64,000 nt of DNA from Harpalus rubripes (Eukaryota > Arthropoda > Insecta > Coleoptera > Carabidae). The notes beneath the pieces were generated by a model that did no database searches, was not told where the DNA came from, and saw only the letters and a program-made list of their open reading frames with translations. The DNA lies in contig OY720461.1 in NCBI GenBank assembly GCA_963082715.1, forward strand, positions 31,763,476 to 31,827,475. The letters are read 5' to 3'. Positions 11,516 to 24,230 of the stretch are shown here, piece after piece; position 1 is the stretch's first letter; each line of letters opens with the position of its first letter. The translations under genes were made by a program, and so were the position numbers.

Positions 11516-12184
11516 CTACTACCAATGGAAGTAGACAAATTCAAATAGCGGACACGTGGCTACCAGTCCAGTACTGCAATTCTCAAACAGTTTTTATTTG
11601 AATATAAATTTCTTCCATTAAACTTAATAATTTTGATACACTGGCAATTATAAAGCATGTAGACTTGTACAGTTTTACAATATTTTTAGATTTTAGATTT
11701 ATGAAGAAAACAGTTTTATACAAAAACTTATATTCGTGACGTCATATCTATATTATCAAATTTCGGGGGACCATAACTCGCTTATTAATAGGAATTTTTT
11801 ACCGGATTTTCACCAATAGTCTTAATTTTACTTTTACTTTCTGATGAAATTATAAAAAAAATGGTGGAATCCCCTATTATTTGATTTTAAAAAAAACAAA
11901 AGTACATCTAAGTTGACCTCTGAAAGGTAAACAAAAAGTCTTATGTAATCGAAGCTGTAACTCTTATAGTTTTCGAGAGCAGAGGTAAACCTCGTGAAAA
12001 AAAATTTCACTGCCTTATATTTTGGAAACTATTGAAGATCGGACCTATGTTGATTAAGCCTTTTTTATTCATTTTGATCAGTACTATATGCACTTTCATT
12101 TTTTCCCCGAAGTATGATTACATTCTATATAATGATTGCGCCGAAAATGTACTGACAGCCATATTCAATAAATTTAGTAGCATA
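11516..12184. other. No feature recognised
   Basis: AT-rich sequence. A 65-codon frame at 12032-12229 overlaps the following MITE and looks spurious. Confidence 0.45.
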
Positions 12185-13091
12185 AAGGTGCATTCAAAAA
12201 TGAAAATTAGGTTTATGATTTTTAAGTAAGTCATTGATAAATGTAAGTTTAAATTACCTGAAAATTAGTTTTGATATGTACAGACATCTGTGTAAATACT
12301 TCAAAAACAAGATTAAAATATTGATAGAGTAGTTCTCAACAAGACACCTGTGCGCCGTGAAACTGTCATTCGCTTGGCATTATTGGTGATATTTCAGAAA
12401 TTATGTTATGACAGTCTCCATCTTCTTTTCGCATTTGTTTAAAAAGCCGAATCCCCCAAGTAGATACTAAATAAAGATGGGTGTATATACCTATATCATT
12501 TCAGACTCGTTCTCATTGGCGAAGTTTGTGACGTCAAACTAAATCATAAACCTAAAGTTTGGACCTTGCAATGTTTAGCTTTATGATTTGGATTTAGAGA
12601 CCCTAACTTCTGAAGTGTGAATGGAGTCATTATATAATATGCGGCCAAAGTCTTTAAATCTAAAGTATAAACCATAAATCTAAACCTACTTTTCATTTGT
12701 GAATGTACCTTAAGTCATTCATAAATGTAAGTTTAAATTACCTGAAAATTAGTTTAGATATGTACAGACATTTGTGTAAATGCTTCAAAAACAAGATTAA
12801 AATATCGGTAGAGCAGTACTTAACAAGACACCTGCGCGCCGTGAAACTGTCATTCGCTTGGCATTATTGGTTATATTTCAGCAATTATGTTATGACAGGC
12901 TCCATGTTCTCGCATTTGTTTAAAAAGCCGAATCCACCAAGTGGATACTAAATAAAGATAGGTGTATATATCTATATCATTTCAGACTTTGGATTTAGAG
13001 ACCCTAAATTCTGAAGTGTGAATAGAAAGTCTTTAAATCTAAAGTATAAACCATAAATCAAGACCTAATTTTTATTTGCGAATGCACCTTA
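12185..13091. mobile_element. Tandemly duplicated TIR MITE
   Basis: The outer ends AAGGTGCATTC (12185) and GAATGCACCTT (to 13090) are inverted repeats. A third terminus, GAATGTACCTT, lies internally at 12701-12711. The block about 12226-12510 is repeated directly at about 12711-12985, including CGCCGTGAAACTGTCATTCG in both. The structure is one left end, two units and two right-type ends. This fits a head-to-tail dimer formed by aberrant transposition or unequal crossing over. Confidence 0.75.
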
Positions 13092-13790
13092 ATTTAAAAT
13101 TGTTTAATATAGTTTTGGTTGTAGGATAGCCGAGAAATAATAATTTTTTGATATTTCAAAAAATAATATCCACTCTAGCACACAATCCCATAAAAATAAA
13201 TCCATGTTATACTATTGTAATCCTTGCTATAGCCGTTAAATATATTCTCCATTCTAGGTCACATGCGTTTCCCTGCGATTTTCTTCTCGAATTGAATCCT
13301 AGACGTCACTGTATGATTGAATGAACCGTCAAAATTTGATTTGGCCGAGGTCGCATTGCAGATTGCCTCTCCCCTTCACAGGATATTCCGGTATCCTGCC
13401 TGTGATATCCTGCCGTGTATCACATCCGTTCAGGGGGTCAGGATATCCAGATACCAAAACTCGATACCAATCAGATCCGTATCGGGATTTTGTTTACTAC
13501 ATAACTAAAAATATTGATTTGTTTTTCTCTTTTGTTCTAGGTAAGTGAAGACTGGAGTAAGGACTAAGGAAATTAAAGTTCATGCGGTTCAAGGTTTATG
13601 AAATTTTGGTGCAGTACCTCTATTGCAATAAAGGTATGAATTGAAATATGCTTTTTCAATATTCAACAGTATTTGGAGATACTTACGTTTTACAATCGTG
13701 GTGTTTATTTGAAATCGTCACTCAAGTAATCCATTATACGACGATTTCATGCAAATGCATTGTTGCCAACCTTATGATAATTATTGTACA
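13092..13790. other. No mobile element recognised
   Basis: The part 13300-13500 is somewhat less AT-rich and has overlapping short frames (13317-13548) with no recognisable domain. I cannot support a gene. Confidence 0.45.
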
Positions 13791-15013
13791 TACAGGCTGT
13801 AAATGAAATAAATGCACTAAATTTAACCAGTAATGTAACTCGTCGAGAGCAACAATTTTTCTTAATAATTTTTTTTTCTAAATCTACTAATTTTTGAATT
13901 ATTTTTTTTAAAGATTTGTTTAAAATTTCGTTACCCGCCACTGGCAAGATCTCTGCTGCCCTCAGCTGTCTGAATCAAAGTTCGATGTACACAGCACAAA
14001 AATTGTCGCGTAGTGGTTGCGTACTTGCAGACACAGTACCTAATTAATAAACGATCAACGGAAAACATATTTATTATTAATAAATTCGTAATAGTACAAT
14101 TTTTAAAATAAAGAAATTTAAAATACCAAATTATAAAATTGTGTATTAAAACAGGTTTCTGAACTTGTGAGAATAGAATAAGAGCGTGGGAAGAGCATAA
14201 TAGTTATGAGGTTATGAGATGAATTTTCGTGTGTCAACACGGCAAATCATAATAGTTTAAATATGTTATTCAAAAAATGTAAGTACATACTCGTGTCGAT
14301 TTAAACGAGGTGAGATTATATGAGGTCCAATGACTCGTCAATTTATTCCCGCCCAAACAATTAATAATATTTTTTGTTGAAAATTGTGTTTCCTTCTTAC
14401 AGTATAAGGAATTTTGTGACCAGATAAGTGTATTGTGCATTATTAAAGACATTTTCTCTAATATATCCAATCCTTTCAATGAACAATACAACTTATTCGC
14501 AAAATTGAAGTGCTGGAAACAATTAAATTTTTGCACATAGTATGAAAGTAATTGTTCTCTTATAAAATATTTTAAATTGTCATATGTGACACGTCAAACT
14601 GTGATAATCTCAAAGATATTGTATGTGGTACAATATAAATTTACGAATATTACGAAAAGGATGATTTTCGTGTAACTTTGTTGACCTTGAGAACTTCACC
14701 GTAGGTAATTACAATGTCTGTGTATACGTTATTCTTAAACATAAGCATTTTGCCAGAATTTTACCTTTTACTAATGTTAAAATTTTATTGGAAAAACTGA
14801 CAGGACTGTCAATTACTAAAACAAAAGTTTTCATAGCTATTGCTACTGCATTCAATTATTACAAAAATATTTGGAACGACTCGTCAATTTTCGGGGTTGT
14901 AAAAATGCTAAAAAAATATGCGATTTTGAGAAAAAGTTATTAAGAAATGTTGTTGCTCTCGACGAGTTATATTATTGGTTAAATTTAATATACTTATTTT
15001 TTTATACCCTGTA
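13791..15013. mobile_element. TIR element of about 1.2 kb
   Basis: The left end TACAGGCTGTAAATGA and the right end, inversely TACAGGGTATAAAAAA, continue through a near-identical block containing AACTCGTCGAGAGCAACA. The inverted repeat extends about 85-100 bp. TA at the very ends would fit a Tc1/mariner-like duplication. There is no transposase frame, and the frames at 14270 and 14871-15126 lie in or near the repeats. Confidence 0.7.
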
Positions 15014-15773
15014 TAAGATAATTTGGGTAGGTGTACGATGTACAATTGTAAATTTGTAAAATGATAAATAATATATGCAAGTAAAACGAATTTAACAATT
15101 CCGTTGAAGAAATTTTGAGATAACACATAATTTTGAAGAATATTACAATTTTATGTAACGTATGTCTTTGATTCATTTCATTGTCATATAATATGACTCA
15201 TATTGAAATTTGTTATATCTTAACCTGTAAAACAGTAACAGAATTATTTATTTCAAAGTCTATTATAATACAGATTTTATATTTATAACCAATGTCTTTG
15301 TAGTGATTTGTATCACCCATGGGTAAGGTACAATAAAAATAAATCAAAAATTTACAAAATAATTATACATACATTACATAGGTACATAGGTACCTATAGG
15401 GCATCCAGCCAGTCAATTGGTTTACGTCATAAATATAATATCACTAGAAACTATGACGTCATGTGTTAATAAGTTTACAAGAGCACGTAAAACTGATTAA
15501 AATCGTTCTTATTCTCTTGTGATCTTTATTTTATATGATTCGTGCTGAATTTTACTTGTACCTAAATACAATAAAGGCTAGCAAATTTGACATAATATGT
15601 CAGTTGTCAATGTCAATATGTAACTCTTACTTTCTGTATTTCTCTTCCGCAAAACCAAGTTCAAATTGTATCACGCGTGTGTAATACTCTCAGTTTTAAT
15701 ATAAAAAATACAGAAATACAAAATATTCGAACTGCTATAGACCTTACAGAAATACCTAGAATCCCATAATAAT
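15014..15773. other. No feature recognised
   Basis: AT-rich sequence without shared repeats. Confidence 0.5.
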
Positions 15774-16914
15774 TATAGGCGATGTGCACATTTTGAGCGT
15801 CAGCGCCTCTAACGGCTACATTGGCATTTTTGATTACCGAATCAATTTTGACATTTCGAGAAAGTGATACAATTTACAATTTTATTTTGAGTTGTTGCTA
15901 TTATGTATGAATATTATACATCATAGTATATTGAAATGAATAACAAAAATATTTAAAATGCTGTATATGTGATGTGACAATCAAAAAAGTTAAAATACCA
16001 GCGAAAGTACTGTGGCAAAAAATATAATTTTTCTCATAATATGTGCGATTTTTGTAAACCATTTTATCATATTTAAATACATATTATAATTTATAATATT
16101 AGTTAAATGTAACATGGAAATTGAGATTAAAAAGTTGGAAAACTTGAATGATTAGAATTGGAAAAATGAAAATTTCTACATACATATCACGATATCAGTG
16201 TATGATGTTAGCATCTTTCTTTTATATTCGCAATAAATGAAGAAGATTCTTCATTGAAAATATACCAGGCTCTAAGTGGAATTAGTTGCACTGTTGCACA
16301 AGCTCGGAAAAGAAAATACACGAAAAATACGAACCCTGTGAGTTTCTATCTTTAACATTAACATTACATGTACAAAATCTATAATAAATTGACGAATTAT
16401 GTCAAAAATAGACTTCTATTTCATACAACTGCAAATATTATACAAATTTAAGACAATTTTCTTCTTCTTGTATTATATCTTGTTCAAATATTAACTAAAG
16501 AAACACATTTTTACATAATACATTATTGCAATCAGACGACCATTGTTGGAATTTTATTCATACGATAAGTATCTTTTACAATGAGAAAATATGTATACCT
16601 AAAAGAATTTTTCATGTTAGTAGAAGATATCTGTTGAAAAGTTATTTTCTTATGCATCTGTTCCTCATATAATCTTCTAGAAAATTTGTAAAATTTGATA
16701 CTTCAATCGGTAATTTTGTAAGAATTATTACATCCCCCACTGCATCACATAATATTTCACGTCCTATCATTTGCATTCATTGTAAATATTTTATAAAATA
16801 GAAATTGCAAAATTATTCTGACATGTAACATAACCTTGCTATGTTTCAATGAGTAACCATTTTGTCATTTTTGTCCGCTGTCGGCGCTGACTACTTTTGT
16901 GCACACCGCCTATA
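15774..16914. mobile_element. TIR element of about 1.14 kb
   Basis: The left end TATAGGCGATGTGCACATTT and the inverted right end TATAGGCGGTGTGCACAAAA form a terminal repeat of about 34 bp that continues through a GTCAGCGCC block. A second, truncated copy with the same left end lies at 33762-34040. TATA at both ends leaves the exact duplication ambiguous (TA likely). I find no coding region. Confidence 0.8.
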
Positions 16915-17714
16915 GATATTTAAAAATTACAAATAAAGCTTGGACCTTCTAGTGGTTTTATACTTTAGCACTGTCTGCTAAGTTGATTCATTGTAATTAA
17001 GATGTACATAAAAACATAGTCGATTAATGGAGATTTTGTTGTCTTAATGCACCTTTTGAAATCAACTTCAGCTATAATTGCACGCCTTGTTATTCCTGTT
17101 CCACAACGAAGGTTATAAGTGTAGAATAAGTTTCCTTGGAAGTGTGAATAATTTTCATTACGATCAAGACAAAGTCCAGAGTAGTTAAGTTTGCTTTAAT
17201 TACTTTACATTAACAATTTCATCATCGTAGACCGGCGTGACTAGAAAATAACTATGTGAAATTAATTAGATTAAACGTCTACAGCGGACGCCATTATTTG
17301 CCCTTAATAATTTTTCAAGCTTAAATACTTTTCTCTGGGTCGGAGCAAAGAACGCGAATTTATATTTTCCACTCGGAAGAGTTTCTCTTTGAACTTGTAT
17401 TTTTTTTCTTTCTTCTGATTTTAAATGAGACGACAGTAGTAGGATGACTGGTCCAGCCATCACGATAGCGTAAGTGAACGTAAGTTAAAGCTAACGTAGA
17501 CTCGAATTCTATTCCGAATGAAAAGGCAGGCATTTTTATCCACGGCCAAGACTTATTCGCTTAATTTGAAGAATTCTCAAATCATGGATTGTAAACTCTA
17601 ACTGCCGGCCGGATTTCTGGGGTAGACTTTATCTGATTTCTTATAAATATACCGAGATTTGTAGAGCAGTAGTCTTTCTTCTCAACAATGAAATCTGTAC
17701 TATTGGGACTTGCA
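16915..17714. other. Intergenic, possible but unsupported minus-strand frame
   Basis: A 65-codon frame on the minus strand at 17266-17463 lies in sequence that is less AT-rich than its surroundings. It has no recognisable domain and no homologue that I know. I do not call it a gene. Confidence 0.4.
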
Positions 17715-17944
17715 GAATCGTATAGAGAATAAAATATTCTTTAACATTTATAATAACATTAAATCTTTAAAATAGTGTACTTTCGGCCGACCGATTATAA
17801 CCAAAATCTAATCAGCTCGTCATATAAAGAAAAGGAATACGCAAAAATTATAATTTTTGGAAAGGTGGTATTGGAGTTATGCGATCCAAAAAAATCGTCA
17901 CACACACACACACACACACACACATACAAACACGCACCGTGCAG

Positions 17945-18026
<82 letters not shown>

Positions 18027-18075
18027 ACGTACACACACATACACATTCATAGACATACATACATACACACATACA
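17715..18075 (+). mobile_element. Family B HINE-like middle fragment with (CA)n
   Basis: The segment matches the middle of B copies (AACCAAAATCTAATCAGCTC and the preceding AATATTCTTTAA block) and runs into CA repeats at about 17899-17932 and 17949-18024. It lacks both the 5' terminus and the 3' hairpin. The frames over the CA repeat are microsatellite artefacts. Confidence 0.75.
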
Positions 18076-18491
18076 CAGTGGCGTAACTAAGAGTTCGGGG
18101 GCCCGCCCGCAAAATTTTTGGGGCCCATTTTTAATTGTAGCGTCTATCATGAAGAGCTACATACCACAAGAACTTGTGGAAATTGTGATTAGGCGCACTT
18201 TTATCTGAGTTGATATGTTAAGAAGCAAAATAACCAATATTGGAGGTTGGAGGCTTGAAAATCCAAGATTAGGCACTTTTACATCCTACCAAACTCATTG
18301 TATGTTGTGGCATTTACTATGAAAATGTGATTGGCCCGTATTTTTTTTTACCTTCCGTCACCTTTAGGTAAGGAAGGTATTGTCTTTGGTCAAAAAATTC
18401 GTTGGTGAGTTTTTGATGAATAAGCACGTTTTAGGGTCCCTAGAATACGATTTTACTATTTTTACGATGATGTCTGTGTGTGTGTGTGTGT

Positions 18492-18587
<96 letters not shown>

Positions 18588-19453
18588 CAAAATTTTCGTC
18601 TACGATAACTTCCATACTACAATTCTAAAAATTATAATTCTTTCGTATTTCTCTTCGTTACATCCATGTGAAGAGCTGATTAGATTTTCGTTAGAATTGG
18701 ACAACCGGAAGTACCCTCATTTGAAGATTTTAACAGATTTTCTTGAAAAAACTATGTTAAATATCATTTTTTCATATTTAATGTTATTATAAATATTAAA
18801 GAATATTTTATTCTCTATACGATTTGACTGCATTTTATACACTTAATATTAAATGGATATAGAGTTAAAAAATTATAAAGAAATTAAATTTCATAAAGTA
18901 GCCATAGCTATGGAAACAGCTACTATATTAAGAAAATTTTGATTGAAAGATGTCAGTGTCAAGTGAAATTGACATAGTGGGTTTGTCTTATAATTTTACT
19001 GGAAATATAGGATCTTTTGCTATAAATTTTCTGTATGGAATTTGTATAAAATACATGCAACTGCCGGAAGGTAAAGTACAAGAAATATAATCTTTAGCAA
19101 GGAACTTTCTGTATGAAATTTGTACAAAATACATAGAACTGACGGAAGGTAATGTGCTGGCCACATCAGATTTTTAGATTGTGTATCGTCAAACGATGCT
19201 TGTCTTTAATATTTTAAGTTCATCTACTGCCCATGATCGTTATTATTGATTTTTCGATCGCTTGTCGTCACACTGATTCCACACCAGACCTATCGATACA
19301 TTTTTTACCTAGTATTATTTATATGAGCATTTGGGGAGATATGAAAATTAAGCCCCTTAAAGAAGGCGCCTGTACTGAAAAAACTAAATCTTTTCAGGAA
19401 TTGTGTGGCCTTTGTACGGGACACACTCTGCCCGCCCGCACGGAGCGGCCCTG
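18076..19453. mobile_element. Possible hAT-like element interrupted by a B element
   Basis: CAGTGGCGTAACTAAG at 18076 is a hAT-like terminus also seen at 56514, followed by GGGGGCCCGCCCGC. At 19453 the sequence ends GCCCGCCCGCACGGAGCGGC then CCTG. The flanking octamers CACATACA and TACATATA match at 6 of 8 positions. The two termini themselves are not good inverted repeats, so the pairing is uncertain. A family B element occupies 18350-19170 inside. Confidence 0.3.
18350..19170 (-). mobile_element. Family B HINE-like element, complete
   Basis: On the plus strand it starts with the 3' hairpin (ACCTTCCGTCACCTTTAGGT...GGAAGGT), then a TG repeat at about 18476-18587, the B core AACCGGAAGT, and ends TGACGGAAGGTAATGTGCTG then GCCACATCAGA. 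The 5' subterminal ACCTTCCGTCA is the exact inverse of the hairpin arm TGACGGAAGGT. About 0.82 kb and non-coding. Confidence 0.88.
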
Positions 19454-19709
19454 TACATATAAACGAAAATTTAACTAAATGATTGTTTAATTTAAAAGAT
19501 ATGCTTACCAAACAATTGTAATTCTGCAAAACGCACCCTTCTGTTTTTCTTTGATTCCCTTTTCACCCTTAAATTGAGTATTTACTTATTTATACTCTTT
19601 ACACCACGTATTGTTTTTGTTATTTTATATCAACAAAATCAGCTGACTGATCAACGGAATGTCAGATCAGAAAATTAAAGAATATCAAAAAAAGTTTTAA
19701 ATAATACCT

Positions 19710-22475
19710 CGCTTATTTTAAATTCTAAGTCTTTTTCTTCAAATAAATGTTTTTGAAAAGTGCCTAATTTAGCCGAAAAATGAAAATTTAGTAAATTTTA
19801 ATGAAATATGAGACCCTCACTGCAATCTACAGGTAAATATCTACACTACATACCTGGAAATTTTTATAAAATATTAATAATTATTTTATGTTTCATAACC
19901 TATTCAGACAGATTAAATATATTGTAGTTTAAAATATTTTTTGACAATATAATTTTTTATTGAGTAAAACCAAAAAAATCGATTGATTTTGCATTGGATT
20001 AGCAAAAATCAATACCAGTTGAGGCATCTTTCGGCAATAACATGAACTATGATTTTATAAACAATTTATAAATAATGATTTTTAAGTAATATTTTTTTAT
20101 GAGTTTATTTACATTTAGCCTCAAAAAAATAACAAATAATTACTCGTTAATTAGTATAAACAATAATTATAATATTAAATGTCAAATGACAGTAACAATA
20201 AACAAATATACTTAAAATGAACATTGGGGAAATATACAAACAACACTATTTTTTCTGATTTTATTATTTGATACAGCTATATTTGCAAATAAACCATTTC
20301 GTATTAATTGTTTTAAAATATGAATTTGTTGCTTTTTGTCGTTAGTACTAATTGCAACCACCGTTGTGTTATATTAACAAATTATTTGTGGTATGTGAAA
20401 TATGAGAAGCGCCGGCGCCTAAATACCAAATTAAAAACATTGGAATTTCTTAAAATTTTGACAATGTATTATAATTTTTATATAAATTATTATTATTATA
20501 TGTATTCTAGGAGGTTAATAAATAAAATATTACACATATTATCCAATTTTTATATTAATAAATACCATATTTGGTTACATCCATTACAAAAGTATGTACG
20601 AAAAAGAACTTTTTAAATGTTTATGAATATTGTAAACATTAATTGTTAACAATAACTTATTTTAAATATTGTACTTATAATGTAGTTTGCAGAAATAAAC
20701 AAATAATTCGAAATAAGTTAAAAAATATTATACCTATATCACAATGACATGACACTTACAGTTTTTCCCGTTTTTTTGTAATAAGTTTTCATTAAAAGTT
20801 AATACGAGTATTTTATATATCAAAAGATTCAGCATGAAATTCTAAGTATAAAAGTATTAAATTTATAAACTATAATTATAATATATATCGTTAAACTCTT
20901 ATACATTTCATTTAACATACTTATATTTTTTTTTTTTTCGTTAAAATTTTCAGTATAAAATTTTCATCAAAAGTAAATCAATTATACATCAGCAGATTCA
21001 GTGTACAATGATACTAAATTCTAGCATAAAAATACTAAATTAACAATAAAATTATTGTCTTCTAGGCTATGTTCAAGAAATTCTTCCCAATATTTTGTTC
21101 TTTCACGTCATCTCTTTGAGTTCTTACTTCTGTTATGCTTCGGAGAGTCTTCGAATACAATTTGCCAACATTTGTAAAATTTTCTGCAACGAATAGTACT
21201 TTTGAGATACCTGCAGGTCGTCTTGTACGGTCCCCACCCTAAGTACCTACAACATGCAAAATGTCTTAATACTGCTGAATTATTTCATTTGGTAATTGTA
21301 ATACATTTTCAATATGTAAATCTGTGAACCATTCTTTAAAGTCTTAACAATTGTGTGTTTGTTTCCTATGTTTCGGATAAAAACTTGAGCAAATTCTAAA
21401 TTCAATTCTCTTGTTTACTTTTGGTACTGGCCTGCATACTTATTTGGCTGTATTCCAAAACTGAATTAAGTAGCCAGAACATACCAACAACCCCTGAAGT
21501 TTAGTCCTGCGATATTTTATCCCTTAAACAACAGTATTCTTCGTAGGATAACTCCAAACATTTGTAATGTTTGCATTTAAATGAATCTTGTAATCAGCTG
21601 ATTTGCAATTCTATAAACAATGCATATTTAGTAATAACAATGCCATATAATTATTACTATTTACAAATATACATAACTTATTATTATAATACATAAAATA
21701 TTGTTTTTATAACGACTTCACTTCCACAACCAGTTTTTCAAGTTTAGTAGGTACTCCAAACACAAACTGATTTGTTTTATTATCCAAAAATTTTGAAAAC
21801 CGGTTTATAGCACCTGAAATATAACTTCTTTGCATATCTGCTGTTTAAACAAATGTTTTCTTACCAAATACCACCTTGAAGTCAAATAAAAATTGCCTAA
21901 ATTTGTTTTGTTTTCTGTTCTAATCATTGTAGGTACAATTGTTTAACAATTGCCGTCAGCTATCATTTGAGATTTGAGGTTATAAATATTGTTATTAACA
22001 ATTTAAAAAAGATTAGTTGTTATTCATTTTTAAGCATAAAATTGAAATACATATTTAAAAAATAATTTAACATATTTAAAAAATAATTTTATAAGTTAAA
22101 ATACATTTGTTTAAATAATTTATTATAAACATAGTAGTTCAGGATATTCCGTACAGATGCCAGAACATGTATTGATTTTTGATCATCCAATGCAAAATCT
22201 ATCGATTTATTGGTTTTGCTCAATAAAAAAATTAAATATCCAAAAAATACTTTAAACTACAATATATTTAAACTATCTGAATGTGTTATGAAACATAAAA
22301 ATAATTATTAATATTTTATAAAAATTTCCAGGTATGTAGTATTGATTTTTGTCTGTAGATTGCAGTGAGGGTCTCATATTTTATTAAAATTTGCAAATAA
22401 TATTATTTTCCGACTAAACTAGAGACTTTTCAAAAGTATTTATTTTAAGAAAAAGGCTCACAATTTAAAAATATT
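19710..22475. mobile_element. Long-TIR (foldback or MULE-like) element, about 2.8 kb
   Basis: Arms of about 330 bp at 19710-20050 and 22150-22475 are imperfect inverted copies. The most conserved part is ATGAGACCCTCACTGCAATC on the left, with its inverse on the right. The interior has an apparent coding remnant on the minus strand near 21060-21240 (for example VAENFTNVGKLYSKTLRSIT). I cannot assign it to a family, and a stop precedes it. The superfamily is unresolved. Confidence 0.65.
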
Positions 22476-22554
22476 GGAGCTTCATGGGAAACTTTCTTTG
22501 AAATTCTGTAATTTTTTGTTAAAATGTTTAACAGTGTGGAATTAAATATTTAAA

Positions 22555-22736
22555 AAATGTATAAATGTATAATCTCTTAGGTATATGAAACTTTCTGTGG
22601 AATTTGTAAAAAATAGATAGAACTGACAGAAGGTAGTTCTTGAAATATGGAATCTTGAGCAAGAAACTTTCTGTATGGAATTTGTATGTACAAAATATAT
22701 GGAACTGACGGAAGGTAATGTGCTGGCCACATCAGA
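22555..22736 (-). mobile_element. Family B HINE-like 5' fragment
   Basis: The fragment ends GGAAGGTAATGTGCTGGCCA then CATCAGA and contains two copies of the B subterminal GAAACTTTCTGT block. The remainder of the element is absent. Confidence 0.75.
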
Positions 22737-23390
22737 TTTTTTTTACATAATAGAGCATTATTTTTTCATGAATTTTATAGGTACCATATTCTCATACTAG
22801 ATACTAGATTATCGCGTTTTCGTAAATATCCTTTCATAAATATCGTGCGTATTTTTCCTTATGACAAATACGTTAATCTCCGTTACTCGCAATTGTTAGA
22901 TTTTGTAATGTAAGAGACCAATTGCAATTGTGCACTGTACTCTGTATCCTGGCAACCGGAACGAATAAGCTGGGATTGAGAATTTACGGCCGCTTAGAAA
23001 TCTAATGCTATCTGGGTCAGAATGGAAGTTATTGTCCCTAAGTTACGACTTGATTTACTTATTGTTTATTTACGACGTCGGCGATATTTGTAAGAAAACA
23101 GGAAGAAGGGGAAATAATCACTACCTGAGGTAGGTTCTCAATTGTACCATTAATTAGGAGAGACGTTGTAATTAACACACAATATCTACGCACAAGTTTG
23201 ATTGTAAGAATGTCAAGTTGAAACTCAAAAGCGATAAATATAGACTTGTACAGAAAGTTACCCTTCAAACCAAAATTACATGAGTGAAGTTGTAGGACTA
23301 CAATATGACTTTAGAAGCATTGGCGTGCGCAGAACTTTACTTTTTTGGGTGCCAAATAAATATGTTATTATTATTATATTATTATATTAC
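22737..23390. other. No feature recognised
   Basis: Mixed AT-rich sequence with a slightly higher GC patch around 22900-23000. Two short frames (23059-23268 minus and 23280-23483 plus) show no domain. Confidence 0.45.
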
Positions 23391-24012
23391 AAGAGGTGGT
23401 CTCCTGTGAATCTCTGCACTGCGACCTGTAGATCTATTATACCCTCCAGATTTACTCCTATTCTAGGAGTCCTGTTTGTTTAATAAACTCCAGGGTTTTC
23501 TTCAGATCTAAATCTTTTAGCATATTCTGCTGGATCTTTTCTGCCCCCAGGATATTATATCTGCTGCTCATACAGGCTTCACAGTGGCATATAAGGTGCT
23601 GAGGGGTTTCTTCCTCTTCACCACACCCCCTGCATGTTGGTTCCTGTGTTAGTCCCACCGTGTGTAGGTGTTTGTTTAGTAGACAGTGCCCTGTTATTAA
23701 TCTAACGTCTTGTTTGCTCATTAGGAGTAAACGTTCCGTTCTTTTCTTGGTTGGTTCATTTAGGAAGAGCTTTGAGTGTCTCTGCCCTGGTGACTCCAAC
23801 CAGTGATTCTTGTGCCATTGATTCAGAAATGTTTTTATTTCCAGCTTAACTGTCTCCGCTGAGATTCAGAAAGCCGGTTCTGGTCCTCTGAAAGGAAAAC
23901 TTGTCCCCTTCTTAGCCAGACTATCTGCTACCTGGTTTCCTTCGATCTCTGAATGCCCGGGTACTCATATTATTTTCAATTTGTTCGTCGCTGCTAGTGC
24001 ATTTAATCTGTT
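23391..24012 (-). pseudogene. Non-LTR retrotransposon 3' end (RNase H and C-terminal region)
   Basis: The minus-strand translation reads VPGHSEIEGNQVADSLAKK, the last active-site region of a retroelement RNase H, then ...WHKNHWLESPGQRHSKLF, LITGHCLLNKHLHTVGL, and the zinc-knuckle-like CRGCGEEEETPQHLICHC, ending GLLE-stop at about 23461. In-frame TGAs at 23965-23967 (for the expected Trp before VPGH) and 23866-23868 break it. The 3' UTR runs to a TAATA-rich tail near 23390. Reverse transcriptase is missing because of 5' truncation. A close relative is at 56545-56980. The clade (I/Jockey-like, RNase H-bearing) is inferred. Confidence 0.85.
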
Positions 24013-24230
24013 ATTTAATATGTTAGTATTATTATAAATAAAGTAATAAATGTAAATGAAGTCATTTATTTTACCATTATTACTTCAAAATATCGAGAAT
24101 AAATAATAAATAAAATATCCCGTGTGTCTATTTTAAAGGTGTACATAGGAGATTAACATGGGAAATCAGTTTTTTGCAATTTACTGCTCGCCTAATTATT
24201 TTAAGCAAAACTGCGTCAAATAAAAGTTTT

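Noticed and set aside
17266..17463. Host gene exon on the minus strand
   Set aside because: The frame is short, has no recognised domain, and no supporting splice or promoter context.
17775..18150. Several reading frames of about 80-100 codons encoding Thr-His or Cys-Val repeats
   Set aside because: They are translations of the CA/TG microsatellite inside family B elements. The same applies around 18364-18792, 38557-39138, 49670-50074 and 55035-55570.
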